DNA of 13,970 nucleotides, taken from Clostridium sp. CAG:921. GTDB lineage: Bacteria; Bacillota; Clostridia; TANB77; CAG-465. The position numbers and the translations under genes were made by a program. Every line of letters starts with the position of its first letter. Within the stretch, counting starts at the first letter, position 1. The notes beneath the pieces are model-generated. The model worked only from the letters and a program-made list of their open reading frames with translations, was not told the DNA's origin and did no database searches. Location: the NCBI GenBank assembly GCA_000433135.1, contig HF991979.1, positions 6,449 through 20,418 of the forward strand, read 5' to 3'. Below, piece after piece: positions 1 to 7,150 of the stretch.

Positions 1-183
1 GACAGACTAAATGATGCCTCAGACTTTGTAAAAGCAATAGAGTTAAGACAAGGAATTCAGATTGCATGTTTAGAGGAAATAGCATATAAAAATAAATGGA
101 TCAACAAAAATGAATTAATGGAACTTGGCGAAAAGTACAAAAAAACAGATTACGGAAAATATATAAAAAAAGTCGCAAAATAA
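1..183 (+). CDS. rfbA: Glucose-1-phosphate thymidylyltransferase, C-terminal end (5' truncated)
   Basis: Frame 1 is open from the first base to a TAA at 181-183 and encodes the last 60 residues of a protein. The segment contains DFVKAIELRQG, then CLEEIAYKNKWI, and ends YGKYIKKVAK. This matches the C-terminal helices of RfbA/RmlA, where an RQG motif, an EEIA motif and a terminal YGxYL-like motif are characteristic. The enzyme joins glucose-1-phosphate and dTTP to make dTDP-glucose, the first step to dTDP-L-rhamnose, in the cytoplasm. The catalytic N-terminal nucleotidyltransferase core lies outside the window, so activity cannot be judged. A terminator follows within 6 bases, so rfbA is the last gene of its unit. 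The next genes (deacetylase, glycosyltransferase, galE) continue the glycan theme under their own promoter. Confidence 0.85.
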   Translation, partial: DRLNDASDFVKAIELRQGIQIACLEEIAYKNKWINKNELMELGEKYKKTDYGKYIKKVAK

Positions 184-188
184 AAATC

Positions 189-243
189 AAGAGTTAGTTT
201 TATAAAAAATTAAAACTAACTCTTTTGCAAGTATTATTTTTTT
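189..243 (+). terminator. Intrinsic terminator after rfbA
   Basis: A perfect 14-bp inverted repeat pairs 189-202 (AAGAGTTAGTTTTA) with 211-224 around an 8-base loop. A short T run sits at the foot of the stem (223-226) and a run of seven T lies at 237-243. The stem is AT-rich apart from its middle, and the longer T run is about 12 bases away, so strength is uncertain. It lies between the rfbA stop and the next promoter, where a terminator is expected. Confidence 0.75.
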
Positions 244-270
244 ATATGTTAAAAAAATAAAAATTAAGTA

Positions 271-299
271 TTGAAATTAATTTTTTTTAATGCTATAAT
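271..299 (+). promoter_or_regulatory. Sigma-A promoter of the deacetylase-glycosyltransferase-galE unit
   Basis: The -35 box is TTGAAA (271-276) and the -10 box is a perfect TATAAT (294-299), separated by 17 bases. TGC directly precedes the -10 box, giving an extended -10 (TGn). Transcription would start near 305-306, leaving a leader of about 72 bases before the TTG start at 378. The leader holds only a weak 6-bp inverted repeat (TTACGC at 314-319 with GCGTAA at 343-348), and I see no known riboswitch in it. Confidence 0.8.
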
Positions 300-377
300 T
301 TTTGTAAGAAATGTTACGCTATATAATAAATGGCTGTATTTTGCGTAAAATATTATTAAAATGTTTGAGGTGATGTT

Positions 378-1250
378 TTGAAAAAGAAATATATATTTTT
401 TTTATTGATATTTACAATAGTTTTAATGGTATTTTTTTTCTATATTAAAAGTTTAAAGGTAAAAAATAGTGAACGTATTATAAATCATTTTGATGAAAGT
501 GCAAATTTTATAGTAAATGGTAAAATTAAAACTTCACAATTAGATGTAAAAAAGGCAACAAAGATTGAGTATTCTATTCCGATATTTATGTATCACTTTA
601 TACGTGATGATACAGGAGATTATCAATATCCTGAAAATATGGTAAAGCCATCTTCTTTAAAAGAGCAACTAAAATATTTAAGTGAAAATGGATATGAAAC
701 TATTTTTGTATCTGATATAGATAATTTAGAACTTTATAAAAAGCCTGTAATGTTAACGTTTGATGATAGTTGGGAAGACTTTTATATAAATGCATTTCCT
801 TTGCTAAAAGAATATAATTTAAAAGCTACTTTGTATGTTATAACATCGTTTGTTGGAAGAACTGGATATTGTACTTTAGATGAACTTAAAGAAATAAAGC
901 AAAGTGGTTTGGTGGACATTCAAAGTCATAGTATATCACATCCAAGACTTAGCAAATTATCTAATGAAGAGATTGTCAAAGAATTAAGAGAGTCTAAAGA
1001 ATTCCTAAAAGAAAATTTGAATGTTGACGTTAATACAATTTGTTATCCGTATGGGGATTATAACAAGGCGGTTATAGAAGAGGCAAGAAATATTGGTTAT
1101 CGATTTGGAATTGCAATGACAGGAGGTGTTTTTTACTCAAAAACACACAAAGACTTGTATCAAATACCAAGAATTTATTTAAATAGATCAATGAGTATTA
1201 ACACATTTATTAATTATTGCAAAAAATCATCAGTTAGCGTGACTTGGTAA
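378..1250 (+). CDS. Membrane-anchored polysaccharide deacetylase (NodB/CE4 family)
   Basis: This protein is predicted to remove N-acetyl groups from a surface or cell-wall glycan outside the membrane. Residues 5-24 form one hydrophobic segment behind a KKK start, a signal anchor or uncleaved signal peptide, and a linker runs to about residue 65. The catalytic domain begins with IFMYH (69-73), as in PgaB/IcaB-like deacetylases. It carries the metal and base motif TFDD (127-130), the two metal histidines in SHSISHP (H184, H188) and YPYGDYN (223-229). These are the usual CE4 motifs, so it looks active. The start is TTG: GAGGTGAT at 367-374 is well spaced from it, and the upstream ATGs at 361 and 373 both run straight into a stop. 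It is the first gene after its promoter, and its stop overlaps the ribosome binding site of the glycosyltransferase. The substrate (peptidoglycan, PNAG-like polymer or capsule) cannot be told from sequence. Confidence 0.85.
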   Translation: MKKKYIFFLLIFTIVLMVFFFYIKSLKVKNSERIINHFDESANFIVNGKIKTSQLDVKKATKIEYSIPIFMYHFIRDDTGDYQYPENMVKPSSLKEQLKYLSENGYETIFVSDIDNLELYKKPVMLTFDDSWEDFYINAFPLLKEYNLKATLYVITSFVGRTGYCTLDELKEIKQSGLVDIQSHSISHPRLSKLSNEEIVKELRESKEFLKENLNVDVNTICYPYGDYNKAVIEEARNIGYRFGIAMTGGVFYSKTHKDLYQIPRIYLNRSMSINTFINYCKKSSVSVTW

Positions 1251-1260
1251 AGGAGTATTT

Positions 1261-2148
1261 ATGCCTGTAGCGATTGTATTACTAAATTATAATGATTATG
1301 AAAATACAAGAAAATATATCGAAAATGTAAGAGAGTATAAGTCAATTGAAAAGATAGTGATAGTTGATAATAAGTCAACTGCCAAAGATGAAGTAAAAAA
1401 ACTAGAAAGCCTCACATCAAAAAAAGTTGATTTGGTAGTTTCTGATAAAAATGGTGGTTACTCATATGGAAATAATGTTGGAGTAAAATATTTAGAAAAA
1501 AAATATCCAAACAAGTTTAGACAGATAATAATATCTAATCCTGATGTCTTTGTAGATGATACTACTATTTCTTATTTGGAAGATTATATGAATAAAAATG
1601 AAAATGTCGCAGTTGTAGCTCCAAGGATGTTTTATAAAAATGGACCTGCTAGGCGAAGTTCATGGAAAAAGCGTACTATTTTGATTGATATAGCAAATTC
1701 AACTAGATTAACAGAATTTTTATTGTATTTTGTTTTTAAACATGGAGAATATTGTAAAAATGATTATGAGAAAGAAGTGTTAGAAGTTGATGCTATTGCT
1801 GGTTCATTTTTTATGATAGATTTTAATGTGTTAAAAAAAATTGGATATTTTGATGAAAATACCTTCTTATTTTACGAAGAAGATATATTAGGTGAAAAAG
1901 TAAGGAAGTGTGGGCATATTATTGTGAGTTTGAACAATTTAAAATTTATACACTTTGAAAGTCAAACAATAGGAAAAGCAATGAATATGTTCAGAAAAGT
2001 TGATATATTATTTAAAAGTAAAATTTATTATAATAAGGTGTATAACAAAGCAAATTTTTTAAGTATTGCTATATTTAATATGCTAAAATATGTCAGAAAA
2101 TTTGAGTTGTTATTTGAAATACCGATAAGAAAATTGTTAAGAAAATAA
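1261..2148 (+). CDS. Family 2 glycosyltransferase (rhamnosyltransferase-like)
   Basis: A 295-residue cytoplasmic or membrane-associated GT-A enzyme that would move a sugar from a nucleotide donor to a growing surface glycan. The family signature begins with AIVLLNYND (4-12) and IVDNKS (34-39). GGYSYGNN (65-72) is the glycine/asparagine-rich motif typical of WbbL-like rhamnosyltransferases. NPDV (93-96) takes the role of the metal-binding DxD. GSFFMI (181-186), FYEED (204-208, with the likely catalytic acid) and a conserved-position His at 231 follow. The C-terminus (about 245-295) is basic and hydrophobic and may touch the membrane. The neighbouring rfbA fits a dTDP-rhamnose donor, but galE would also allow UDP-Gal or UDP-GalNAc, so the donor is inference. 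AAGGAG at the upstream stop sets the ATG start. The next gene starts 12 bases after its stop. Confidence 0.85.
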   Translation: MPVAIVLLNYNDYENTRKYIENVREYKSIEKIVIVDNKSTAKDEVKKLESLTSKKVDLVVSDKNGGYSYGNNVGVKYLEKKYPNKFRQIIISNPDVFVDDTTISYLEDYMNKNENVAVVAPRMFYKNGPARRSSWKKRTILIDIANSTRLTEFLLYFVFKHGEYCKNDYEKEVLEVDAIAGSFFMIDFNVLKKIGYFDENTFLFYEEDILGEKVRKCGHIIVSLNNLKFIHFESQTIGKAMNMFRKVDILFKSKIYYNKVYNKANFLSIAIFNMLKYVRKFELLFEIPIRKLLRK

Positions 2149-2159
2149 AGGAGAGTTTT

Positions 2160-3167
2160 ATGAAAAAAGTTTTAGTAACAGGTGGAGCAGGGTTTATTGG
2201 ATCACATACATGTGTTGAATTATTAGAAAGTGGTAGAGAAATTGTTGTATTAGACAACTTTTCAAATAGTTCATCTAAATCATTAGATGCCATAAAAAAA
2301 ATAACAAATAAAGATTTTAAATTTTATAACATAGATTATTTAGATAGGAGTGCCCTAGAAAAAGTATTTGAAGAGAATGAAATAGATCAAGTTATTAATT
2401 TTGCTGGCTATAAATCAGTTGGTGAGTCTGTTGCAAAGCCACTTGAGTATTATGAAAATAATGTTTATGGAGCTATAGTTTTGCTAGAAACAATGAAAAA
2501 ATATAATGTAAAAAATTTTGTATTTAGTTCATCTGCAACTGTTTATGGAAATCCTGAAAGAGTTCCTTTAACAGAAGATTGTAAAATAGGTGGAACAACC
2601 AATCCATATGGAACATCAAAACTTATGATAGAACAAATATTACAAGATTTATATGTATCAGATAATACTTGGAACATAGTTATTCTAAGATATTTTAATC
2701 CTATAGGTGCACATGAAAGCGGTCTTATTGGCGAAAATCCTAAGGGCATACCAAACAATTTGCTACCATATGTTTCACGTGTAGCAGATGGAAAATTGGA
2801 AGAATTATCTGTGTTTGGTAATGACTATGATACTCCAGATGGAACAGGTGTAAGAGATTATATTCATGTGGTTGATTTGGCAAAAGGTCATATAAAGGCT
2901 ATTGAAAAACTCGAAAGAGAAAAAAGTGGAATCTATATTTATAATCTTGGTACAGGAAAAGGATATAGTGTACTTGATATTGTTAATGCATTTGAAAAAA
3001 CTAATAATGTAAAGGTACCATATAAAATAGTAAAAAGACGTCCTGGTGATATTGCCACATGTTATTCCGATCCTAAAAAAGCCGAATTAGAACTTGGTTT
3101 TAAAGCGACAAAAACTTTGGAAGATATGTGTAAGGACAGTTGGAGATTTCAAAAAAAATGTAAATAA
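2160..3167 (+). CDS. galE: UDP-glucose 4-epimerase
   Basis: A 335-residue short-chain dehydrogenase-type epimerase that interconverts UDP-glucose and UDP-galactose with tightly bound NAD in the cytoplasm. The NAD-binding motif GGAGFIGSH occupies 8-16. FSSSATVYG (122-130) carries the catalytic Ser/Thr region, and YGTSK (150-154) holds the catalytic Tyr150 and Lys154. RYFNPIGAH (177-185) and [10 protein letters not shown] (232-241) are further family landmarks. Length matches bacterial GalE (about 330-340), and the protein is complete. The position equal to E. coli Tyr299 is Cys301 here (in IATCYSD), the small residue found in the human enzyme, which also handles UDP-GlcNAc and UDP-GalNAc. Dual specificity is therefore plausible but inferred. 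AAAGGAG overlaps the stop of the glycosyltransferase, placing galE in that operon as donor supplier. Confidence 0.95.
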   Translation: MKKVLVTGGAGFIGSHTCVELLESGREIVVLDNFSNSSSKSLDAIKKITNKDFKFYNIDYLDRSALEKVFEENEIDQVINFAGYKSVGESVAKPLEYYENNVYGAIVLLETMKKYNVKNFVFSSSATVYGNPERVPLTEDCKIGGTTNPYGTSKLMIEQILQDLYVSDNTWNIVILRYFNPIGAHESGLIGENPKGIPNNLLPYVSRVADGKLEELSVFGNDYDTPDGTGVRDYIHVVDLAKGHIKAIEKLEREKSGIYIYNLGTGKGYSVLDIVNAFEKTNNVKVPYKIVKRRPGDIATCYSDPKKAELELGFKATKTLEDMCKDSWRFQKKCK

Positions 3168-3187
3168 TTAAAGTAGAGGTGAGGTAT

Positions 3188-3916
3188 ATGAATGAACCAA
3201 AAAGGAGGAGTATTATAACATTACTTTTTTTAATGATTGTTGTGATCGTTGTATGCTTAATTATATATTCCTTTGTAAATAGTAATAAAGTTGAAAAGGA
3301 ATTAGAAACTGCAAAAAATACTATTTCTTCAAATTTAACAAAAATAAATGAACTTACAGAACAAATAAAGGAAAGCGATAAATTAACTGAAGAGCTTTCA
3401 AAAAAACAAGTTGGAAAATTTGTATCTTTTGATTCGAGTAAATGCCTTAATAAAGAAGACGGAATTAAGTATGTGCTTGGAAGTATAAAAAGTCAATACG
3501 CGGTGATGAATTTAGAAAATGGAAAAGTTTATGTAGAACTTACGGAAGATTTTAGTAATGAATTTTTAAAAGAAGGTAATCCAATTAATTTGGAAATGAA
3601 CACAAAATATGAAGTTAAAGGATTTACACAAAATGTTGTTGACGTTAATGTATATAGTGTTGGTCATCTTGTAAATCAAACTGTAATGTTGTTTTTAATG
3701 GAAGATGGTAGTGTTGAGATATTACCGCTTCAAAAAATTAGATTAGATGGATTAAAAACTTTCGGAAAAATTAAAGGCGTAGAAAAGGTAGTAAGAATTG
3801 TAGATGGTGTGGCATCTGGTGACTTGGCAGGTTATGTTTCACCGTTTGCAATTGCTGAAAGCGGTGGATTTTATAGCCTTGCAACTTTAATACAATCACA
3901 AGGATTTTTTGATTAA
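3188..3916 (+). CDS. Unrecognised single-pass membrane protein with coiled coil
   Basis: I do not recognise a named family. From the ATG at 3188 the protein has 242 residues. It starts with a basic N-terminus (NEPKRR) and one strong transmembrane helix (about 9-30). A heptad-like charged stretch rich in Glu, Lys and Leu follows (about 34-73, likely coiled coil). A probably beta-rich domain of about 165 residues comes next, predicted outside the cell. That domain has two marked patches, NGKVYVELTEDF and MLFLMEDGSVEILPL, which suggest a repeated strand-turn-strand unit. I chose ATG 3188 because GAGGTGAGG (3175-3183) lies just upstream; a GTG at 3179 would fall inside that site. It is the last gene before a strong terminator and shares the operon of the deacetylase, glycosyltransferase and galE, so an envelope or glycan-export role is possible but unproven. 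Confidence 0.75.
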   Translation: MNEPKRRSIITLLFLMIVVIVVCLIIYSFVNSNKVEKELETAKNTISSNLTKINELTEQIKESDKLTEELSKKQVGKFVSFDSSKCLNKEDGIKYVLGSIKSQYAVMNLENGKVYVELTEDFSNEFLKEGNPINLEMNTKYEVKGFTQNVVDVNVYSVGHLVNQTVMLFLMEDGSVEILPLQKIRLDGLKTFGKIKGVEKVVRIVDGVASGDLAGYVSPFAIAESGGFYSLATLIQSQGFFD

Positions 3917-3929
3917 TTATATGTAAAAT

Positions 3930-3985
3930 GTAGTAAAAAATATTTTTGATGGCAAAATCTTGATATTTTTTGCTACTTTTTTTTT
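3930..3985 (+). terminator. Strong intrinsic terminator closing the glycan operon
   Basis: A 14-bp stem pairs 3930-3943 (GTAGTAAAAAATAT) with 3963-3976 through one T-G wobble and a 19-base loop. It is followed at once by nine T (3977-3985). It sits 14 bases after the stop of the upstream gene and before the pnp promoter. Confidence 0.85.
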
Positions 3986-4046
3986 AAAAAGTGAATGTAA
4001 ATATTAACCTAATTTGAGTTAAATTTGTGTAATTTCTTGTATTTTA

Positions 4047-4080
4047 TTGAAGTTTTTTGAACATTATAGTATAATATAAT
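4047..4080 (+). promoter_or_regulatory. Sigma-A promoter of pnp with two overlapping -10 boxes
   Basis: The -35 box TTGAAG (4047-4052) is 17 bases from a perfect TATAAT (4070-4075). A second perfect TATAAT (4075-4080) shares its first T with the end of the first. The first pairing has ideal spacing and predicts a start at about G4082, exactly at the base of the leader hairpin. Use of the second box would shift the start to about 4087. The -35 match is four of six, so moderate strength is expected. Confidence 0.75.
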
Positions 4081-4082
4081 CG

Positions 4083-4167
4083 TAAATTATGGGGCTGTTG
4101 TAGTAATAATTTGTAAGTATATGTGGTTGTTATATGCTTAGAAATTATTATTACAACCTATAATTTA
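4083..4167 (+). promoter_or_regulatory. Long hairpin in the pnp leader (possible PNPase autoregulation or 5' stabiliser)
   Basis: The leader folds into one extended hairpin. The lower stem is 10 bp (4083-4092 with 4158-4167). A 4-base bulge GGCT (4093-4096) separates it from a 16-bp middle stem (4097-4112 with 4142-4157). After one G-G mismatch (4113/4141) comes a 9-bp upper stem (4114-4122 with 4132-4140) and a 9-base loop. That is 35 pairs, three of them G-U. There is no T run, so it is not a terminator. It begins at the predicted transcript start and ends 5 bases before the pnp Shine-Dalgarno AGGAGG (4173-4178). In E. coli the pnp leader is a long duplex cut by RNase III and then destroyed by PNPase, which shuts off its own mRNA. 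The same mechanism here is inference from position and shape. Confidence 0.75.
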
Positions 4168-4185
4168 TATTTAGGAGGAATAGTT

Positions 4186-6294
4186 ATGTTTAGAAAATTT
4201 GAAACTACATTTGCAGGTAAAAAACTTGTTGTGGAAACTGGCAAGATGGCGCCACTTTCAAATGGTTCATGTCTAGTACGTTATGGTGAAACTGCAGTTT
4301 TAGTTAATGTTACTATGTCGAAGGAACCAAAAGATGGAATTGATTTTTTACCACTTTCAGTTGATTATGAAGAAAGACTTTATGCAGCAGGTAAGATACC
4401 TGGTGGTTATGTAAAAAGAGAGGGTAAGCCTACTACAAAAGCAATACTTGTTTCACGTGTTATTGATAGACCTATGAGACCGTTATTTCCAAAGGACTAT
4501 AGGAATGATACATGCATAAATGTATTGGTACTTGCCGTTGATCCTGATATTTTACCAGAAGTTCCAGCTTCTATTGGTGCATCTATAGCACTTAATATAT
4601 CAGATATACCTTTTGATGTACTAGTTGGAACAGCTAAAGTTGGACTAGTTGATGATGAACTTATATTAAATCCAGATTTAGTACAAAGAGAAAAATCAAA
4701 ACTTGATTTAACTGTATCTGCAACTCCAGAAAAAGTTTGTATGATTGAGGCAGGAGCAGATCAAGTAACTGAAGAAAAAATGATAGAAGCAATTAAATTA
4801 GCACATGAAGAAATAAAAAAATTGTGTGAATTTATCGCTTCAATAAAATCTGAAGTTGGAAAGAAAAAAGCTGAATATAAATCATTTGCAATACCAGATG
4901 AACTAAAAGGATTTATTGCAGATATTGCAACAGAAAAATTTAAGGAAGCTGTACAAACAAAAGATAAAAATACAAGAGATGATAACGTTGCAAAAGTAAA
5001 TGAGTTTGTAAAAGTAGAATATATAAATAAGTTTGGACAAGAAGAGTATGAAGCAAATAAATCTATGATATCTGAAGCTTTGTATAAAGCAGAAAAACAA
5101 GCTGTAAGAAGCTTAATTATTGAAGAAGGTAAAAGAGTAGATGGTCGTGCGAATGACCAAATTCGTGATCTATCAGCTGAGGTAGGCTTATTTGAAAGAG
5201 TACATGGAAGTGCACTTTTCACACGTGGTCTTACACAAGTCCTTTCAATGGTAACTCTTGGAAGTATATCTGATGAACAAACTTTTGATGGAATTGATGA
5301 GGAAGTATCAAAAAGATATATTCACCATTATAACATGCCTTCATATAGTGTTGGTGAAGCAAGACCATCAAGAGGACCAGGACGTAGAGAAATAGGTCAT
5401 GGAGCATTAGCAGAACGTGCTTTGGAACCTGTTATACCTTCAAAAGAGGAATTCCCTTATACTATAAGAGTAGTGTCTGAAGTATTGAGTTCAAATGGTT
5501 CTACTTCTCAAGGAAGTATTTGTGGTTCAACGCTTGCACTTATGGATGCAGGAGTACCTATAAAGGCACCAGTTGCTGGAATTTCTACTGGACTGTTTAC
5601 TATGCCTGGAGATACAACTAAGTATATTATGGTAACTGATATTCAAGGAATAGAAGATTTCTTCGGAGATATGGACTTTAAGGTTGCTGGTACTAAAAAA
5701 GGAATTACAGCTATCCAAGTTGACATTAAAATAGATGGTCTTACATATGAAATAATAGAAGAAGCCTTTGCTAGAACAAAAAAAGCAAGACAATATATAT
5801 TAGATGATGTAATGCTAAAAGTAATTGATAAGCCAAGAGCTAATCTTTCAAAATATGCTCCAAAGATTGAAACAATAAAAATAAATCCTGAAAAAATTCG
5901 TGATGTAATCGGAACTGGTGGAAAAGTAATAAACAAGATTATTGAGGAAACAGGCGTCAAAATAGATATTGAAGAAGATGGAACAGTATTTGTTGCCGGT
6001 GTAGATGCTCAAAAACTTGATCAAGCAATAAAGACTATACAAGATATAACTGCTGAAGTAGAATTAAATCAAGTTTATATGGGTAAAGTAATAAAGATTT
6101 TACCATTTGGTGCGGTAATTGAAGTATTACCAGGAAAAGAAGGATTACTTCACATATCTAAAATATCAAATCAAAGAGTAAACAAAGTTGAAGATGTATT
6201 AAGCGTTGGTGATGATATTTTAGTAAAGGTTACAGATATAAATAAAGAAGATGGAAAAATTAGTTTAACAGCAAAGGATCTTATGAAGGTATAG
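4186..6294 (+). CDS. pnp: Polyribonucleotide nucleotidyltransferase (PNPase)
   Basis: A 702-residue enzyme of usual family length that degrades RNA from the 3' end with phosphate, releasing nucleoside diphosphates. It works as a trimer in the cytoplasm and often with RNase-based degradosomes. The order is: first RNase PH-like domain (about 12-145), helical linker domain (about 150-300), and second RNase PH-like domain (about 320-540). The second domain holds the catalytic set Asp491, Asp497 and Lys499 within DFFGDMDFKVAGT. A KH domain with the GxxG loop VIGTGGK (574-580) and a C-terminal S1 domain (about 628-698) follow. I start at ATG 4186 because AGGAGG (4173-4178) precedes it and the encoded MFRKFETTFAG matches the family start. 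An in-frame extension upstream runs through the leader hairpin and is not credible. The usual partner rpsO is not upstream. The stop overlaps the next gene's ribosome binding site. Confidence 0.97.
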   Translation: MFRKFETTFAGKKLVVETGKMAPLSNGSCLVRYGETAVLVNVTMSKEPKDGIDFLPLSVDYEERLYAAGKIPGGYVKREGKPTTKAILVSRVIDRPMRPLFPKDYRNDTCINVLVLAVDPDILPEVPASIGASIALNISDIPFDVLVGTAKVGLVDDELILNPDLVQREKSKLDLTVSATPEKVCMIEAGADQVTEEKMIEAIKLAHEEIKKLCEFIASIKSEVGKKKAEYKSFAIPDELKGFIADIATEKFKEAVQTKDKNTRDDNVAKVNEFVKVEYINKFGQEEYEANKSMISEALYKAEKQAVRSLIIEEGKRVDGRANDQIRDLSAEVGLFERVHGSALFTRGLTQVLSMVTLGSISDEQTFDGIDEEVSKRYIHHYNMPSYSVGEARPSRGPGRREIGHGALAERALEPVIPSKEEFPYTIRVVSEVLSSNGSTSQGSICGSTLALMDAGVPIKAPVAGISTGLFTMPGDTTKYIMVTDIQGIEDFFGDMDFKVAGTKKGITAIQVDIKIDGLTYEIIEEAFARTKKARQYILDDVMLKVIDKPRANLSKYAPKIETIKINPEKIRDVIGTGGKVINKIIEETGVKIDIEEDGTVFVAGVDAQKLDQAIKTIQDITAEVELNQVYMGKVIKILPFGAVIEVLPGKEGLLHISKISNQRVNKVEDVLSVGDDILVKVTDINKEDGKISLTAKDLMKV

Positions 6295-6303
6295 GAGGCT
6301 TTT

Positions 6304-7119
6304 ATGCAAGTTTATGCATTCGTTGGAAAATCTGGTACTGGAAAAAGTTATAATGCACAAAAAGTAGCTAAAAAAAATGGAATTAGATACATTATTGATG
6401 ATGCTATTTTGATAAAAGATACTAAAGTATTGGCTGGCAAATCTGCTAAAACAGAAGCAAATTTTATTGCTTCTGTTAAAGCAGCTATATTTTTAGATGA
6501 AGCTAGAAGAAATGAAATGATTAATGCCATAAAAAGACAAAATATAGATAAAATTTTAATTCTTGGCACATCCGATGATATGGTTGAAAAGATAGCAAAT
6601 AATTTGGAATTAGGAAAAATTGATAAAATTATATATATTCAAGATATAGTATCACAAGAACAAATAGAAAAAGCAAGAAAATCAAGAATTGAGGAAGGAA
6701 AGCACGTTGTACCTGTTCCAACATTTGAGATTAAAAAGCAATTTTCAGGATATTTTTTAGAAAATTTAAAAATGTTTAATTTTTTTAATAATGGCAAAGA
6801 AGAACCACAAGAAACTGAAAAAACAATTATAAGACCTACTTATAGCTATCTTGGAAATTATTATATTTCTGATAATGTAATTAATGCTATAATTGCTTAT
6901 GTTGTTTCTAAAGTAAGTGGGGTTACAAAGGTTTTTAAGGTTACTACTCAAAAGTATAGTAATGGTATGAAACTAGATATAGATATTGAGATAAAGTATG
7001 GTATGAATATAAAGAATATAAGCTCAAACATAAGAAATACTGTTATATACGCAATTGATAATGCAACAGGGATTAACTTATTTGGAATAAATATAAATGT
7101 AAAGTCAATTTCAAAATAG
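6304..7119 (+). CDS. P-loop NTPase fused to an Asp23/Gls24 (YloU-like) domain
   Basis: This 271-residue protein has two parts. The N-terminal part (1 to about 160) opens with a strand and a clear Walker A motif, GKSGTGKS (8-15). IIDD (30-33) and the strand ILILGTSDD (84-92) follow, and then a conserved-looking basic stretch with RKSRIEEGKH (125-134) and VPVPTFEIK (136-144), as in small kinase or ATPase folds. The C-terminal part (about 175-270) has the pattern of the Asp23/Gls24 alkaline-shock family: a YISDNVINAIIAYVVSKVSGV helix-strand start, KLDIDIEIKYG, and a final ININVKSISK strand. Family members often sit at the membrane in Gram-positive bacteria. I see no membrane helix. AGGAGG overlaps the pnp stop, so the two genes are translated from one message. 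Whether it binds or hydrolyses ATP or GTP, and any link to PNPase, is unknown. Domain assignment is from pattern recognition only. Confidence 0.75.
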   Translation: MQVYAFVGKSGTGKSYNAQKVAKKNGIRYIIDDAILIKDTKVLAGKSAKTEANFIASVKAAIFLDEARRNEMINAIKRQNIDKILILGTSDDMVEKIANNLELGKIDKIIYIQDIVSQEQIEKARKSRIEEGKHVVPVPTFEIKKQFSGYFLENLKMFNFFNNGKEEPQETEKTIIRPTYSYLGNYYISDNVINAIIAYVVSKVSGVTKVFKVTTQKYSNGMKLDIDIEIKYGMNIKNISSNIRNTVIYAIDNATGINLFGININVKSISK

Positions 7120-7150
7120 TACATTAGTTTTATACTGTGGAGGTGATTAT

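Noticed and set aside
300..377. Riboswitch in the deacetylase leader
   Set aside because: Only a 6-bp inverted repeat with a 23-base loop is present, and there is no known aptamer pattern.
3179..3187. GTG start for the membrane coiled-coil protein
   Set aside because: The codon lies inside the Shine-Dalgarno GAGGTGAGG, which fits ATG 3188 better.
4123..4185. In-frame GTG extension of pnp by 21 residues
   Set aside because: It runs through the 3' half of the leader hairpin, has no ribosome binding site, and the added residues are not part of PNPase. ATG 4186 has AGGAGG at the right distance.
4761..5222. Long antisense open frames within pnp and other genes, for example this 153-codon frame
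   Set aside because: They lie opposite strongly conserved coding sequence, lack ribosome binding sites and encode low-complexity, Ser/Phe-rich products typical of reverse-complement shadows.
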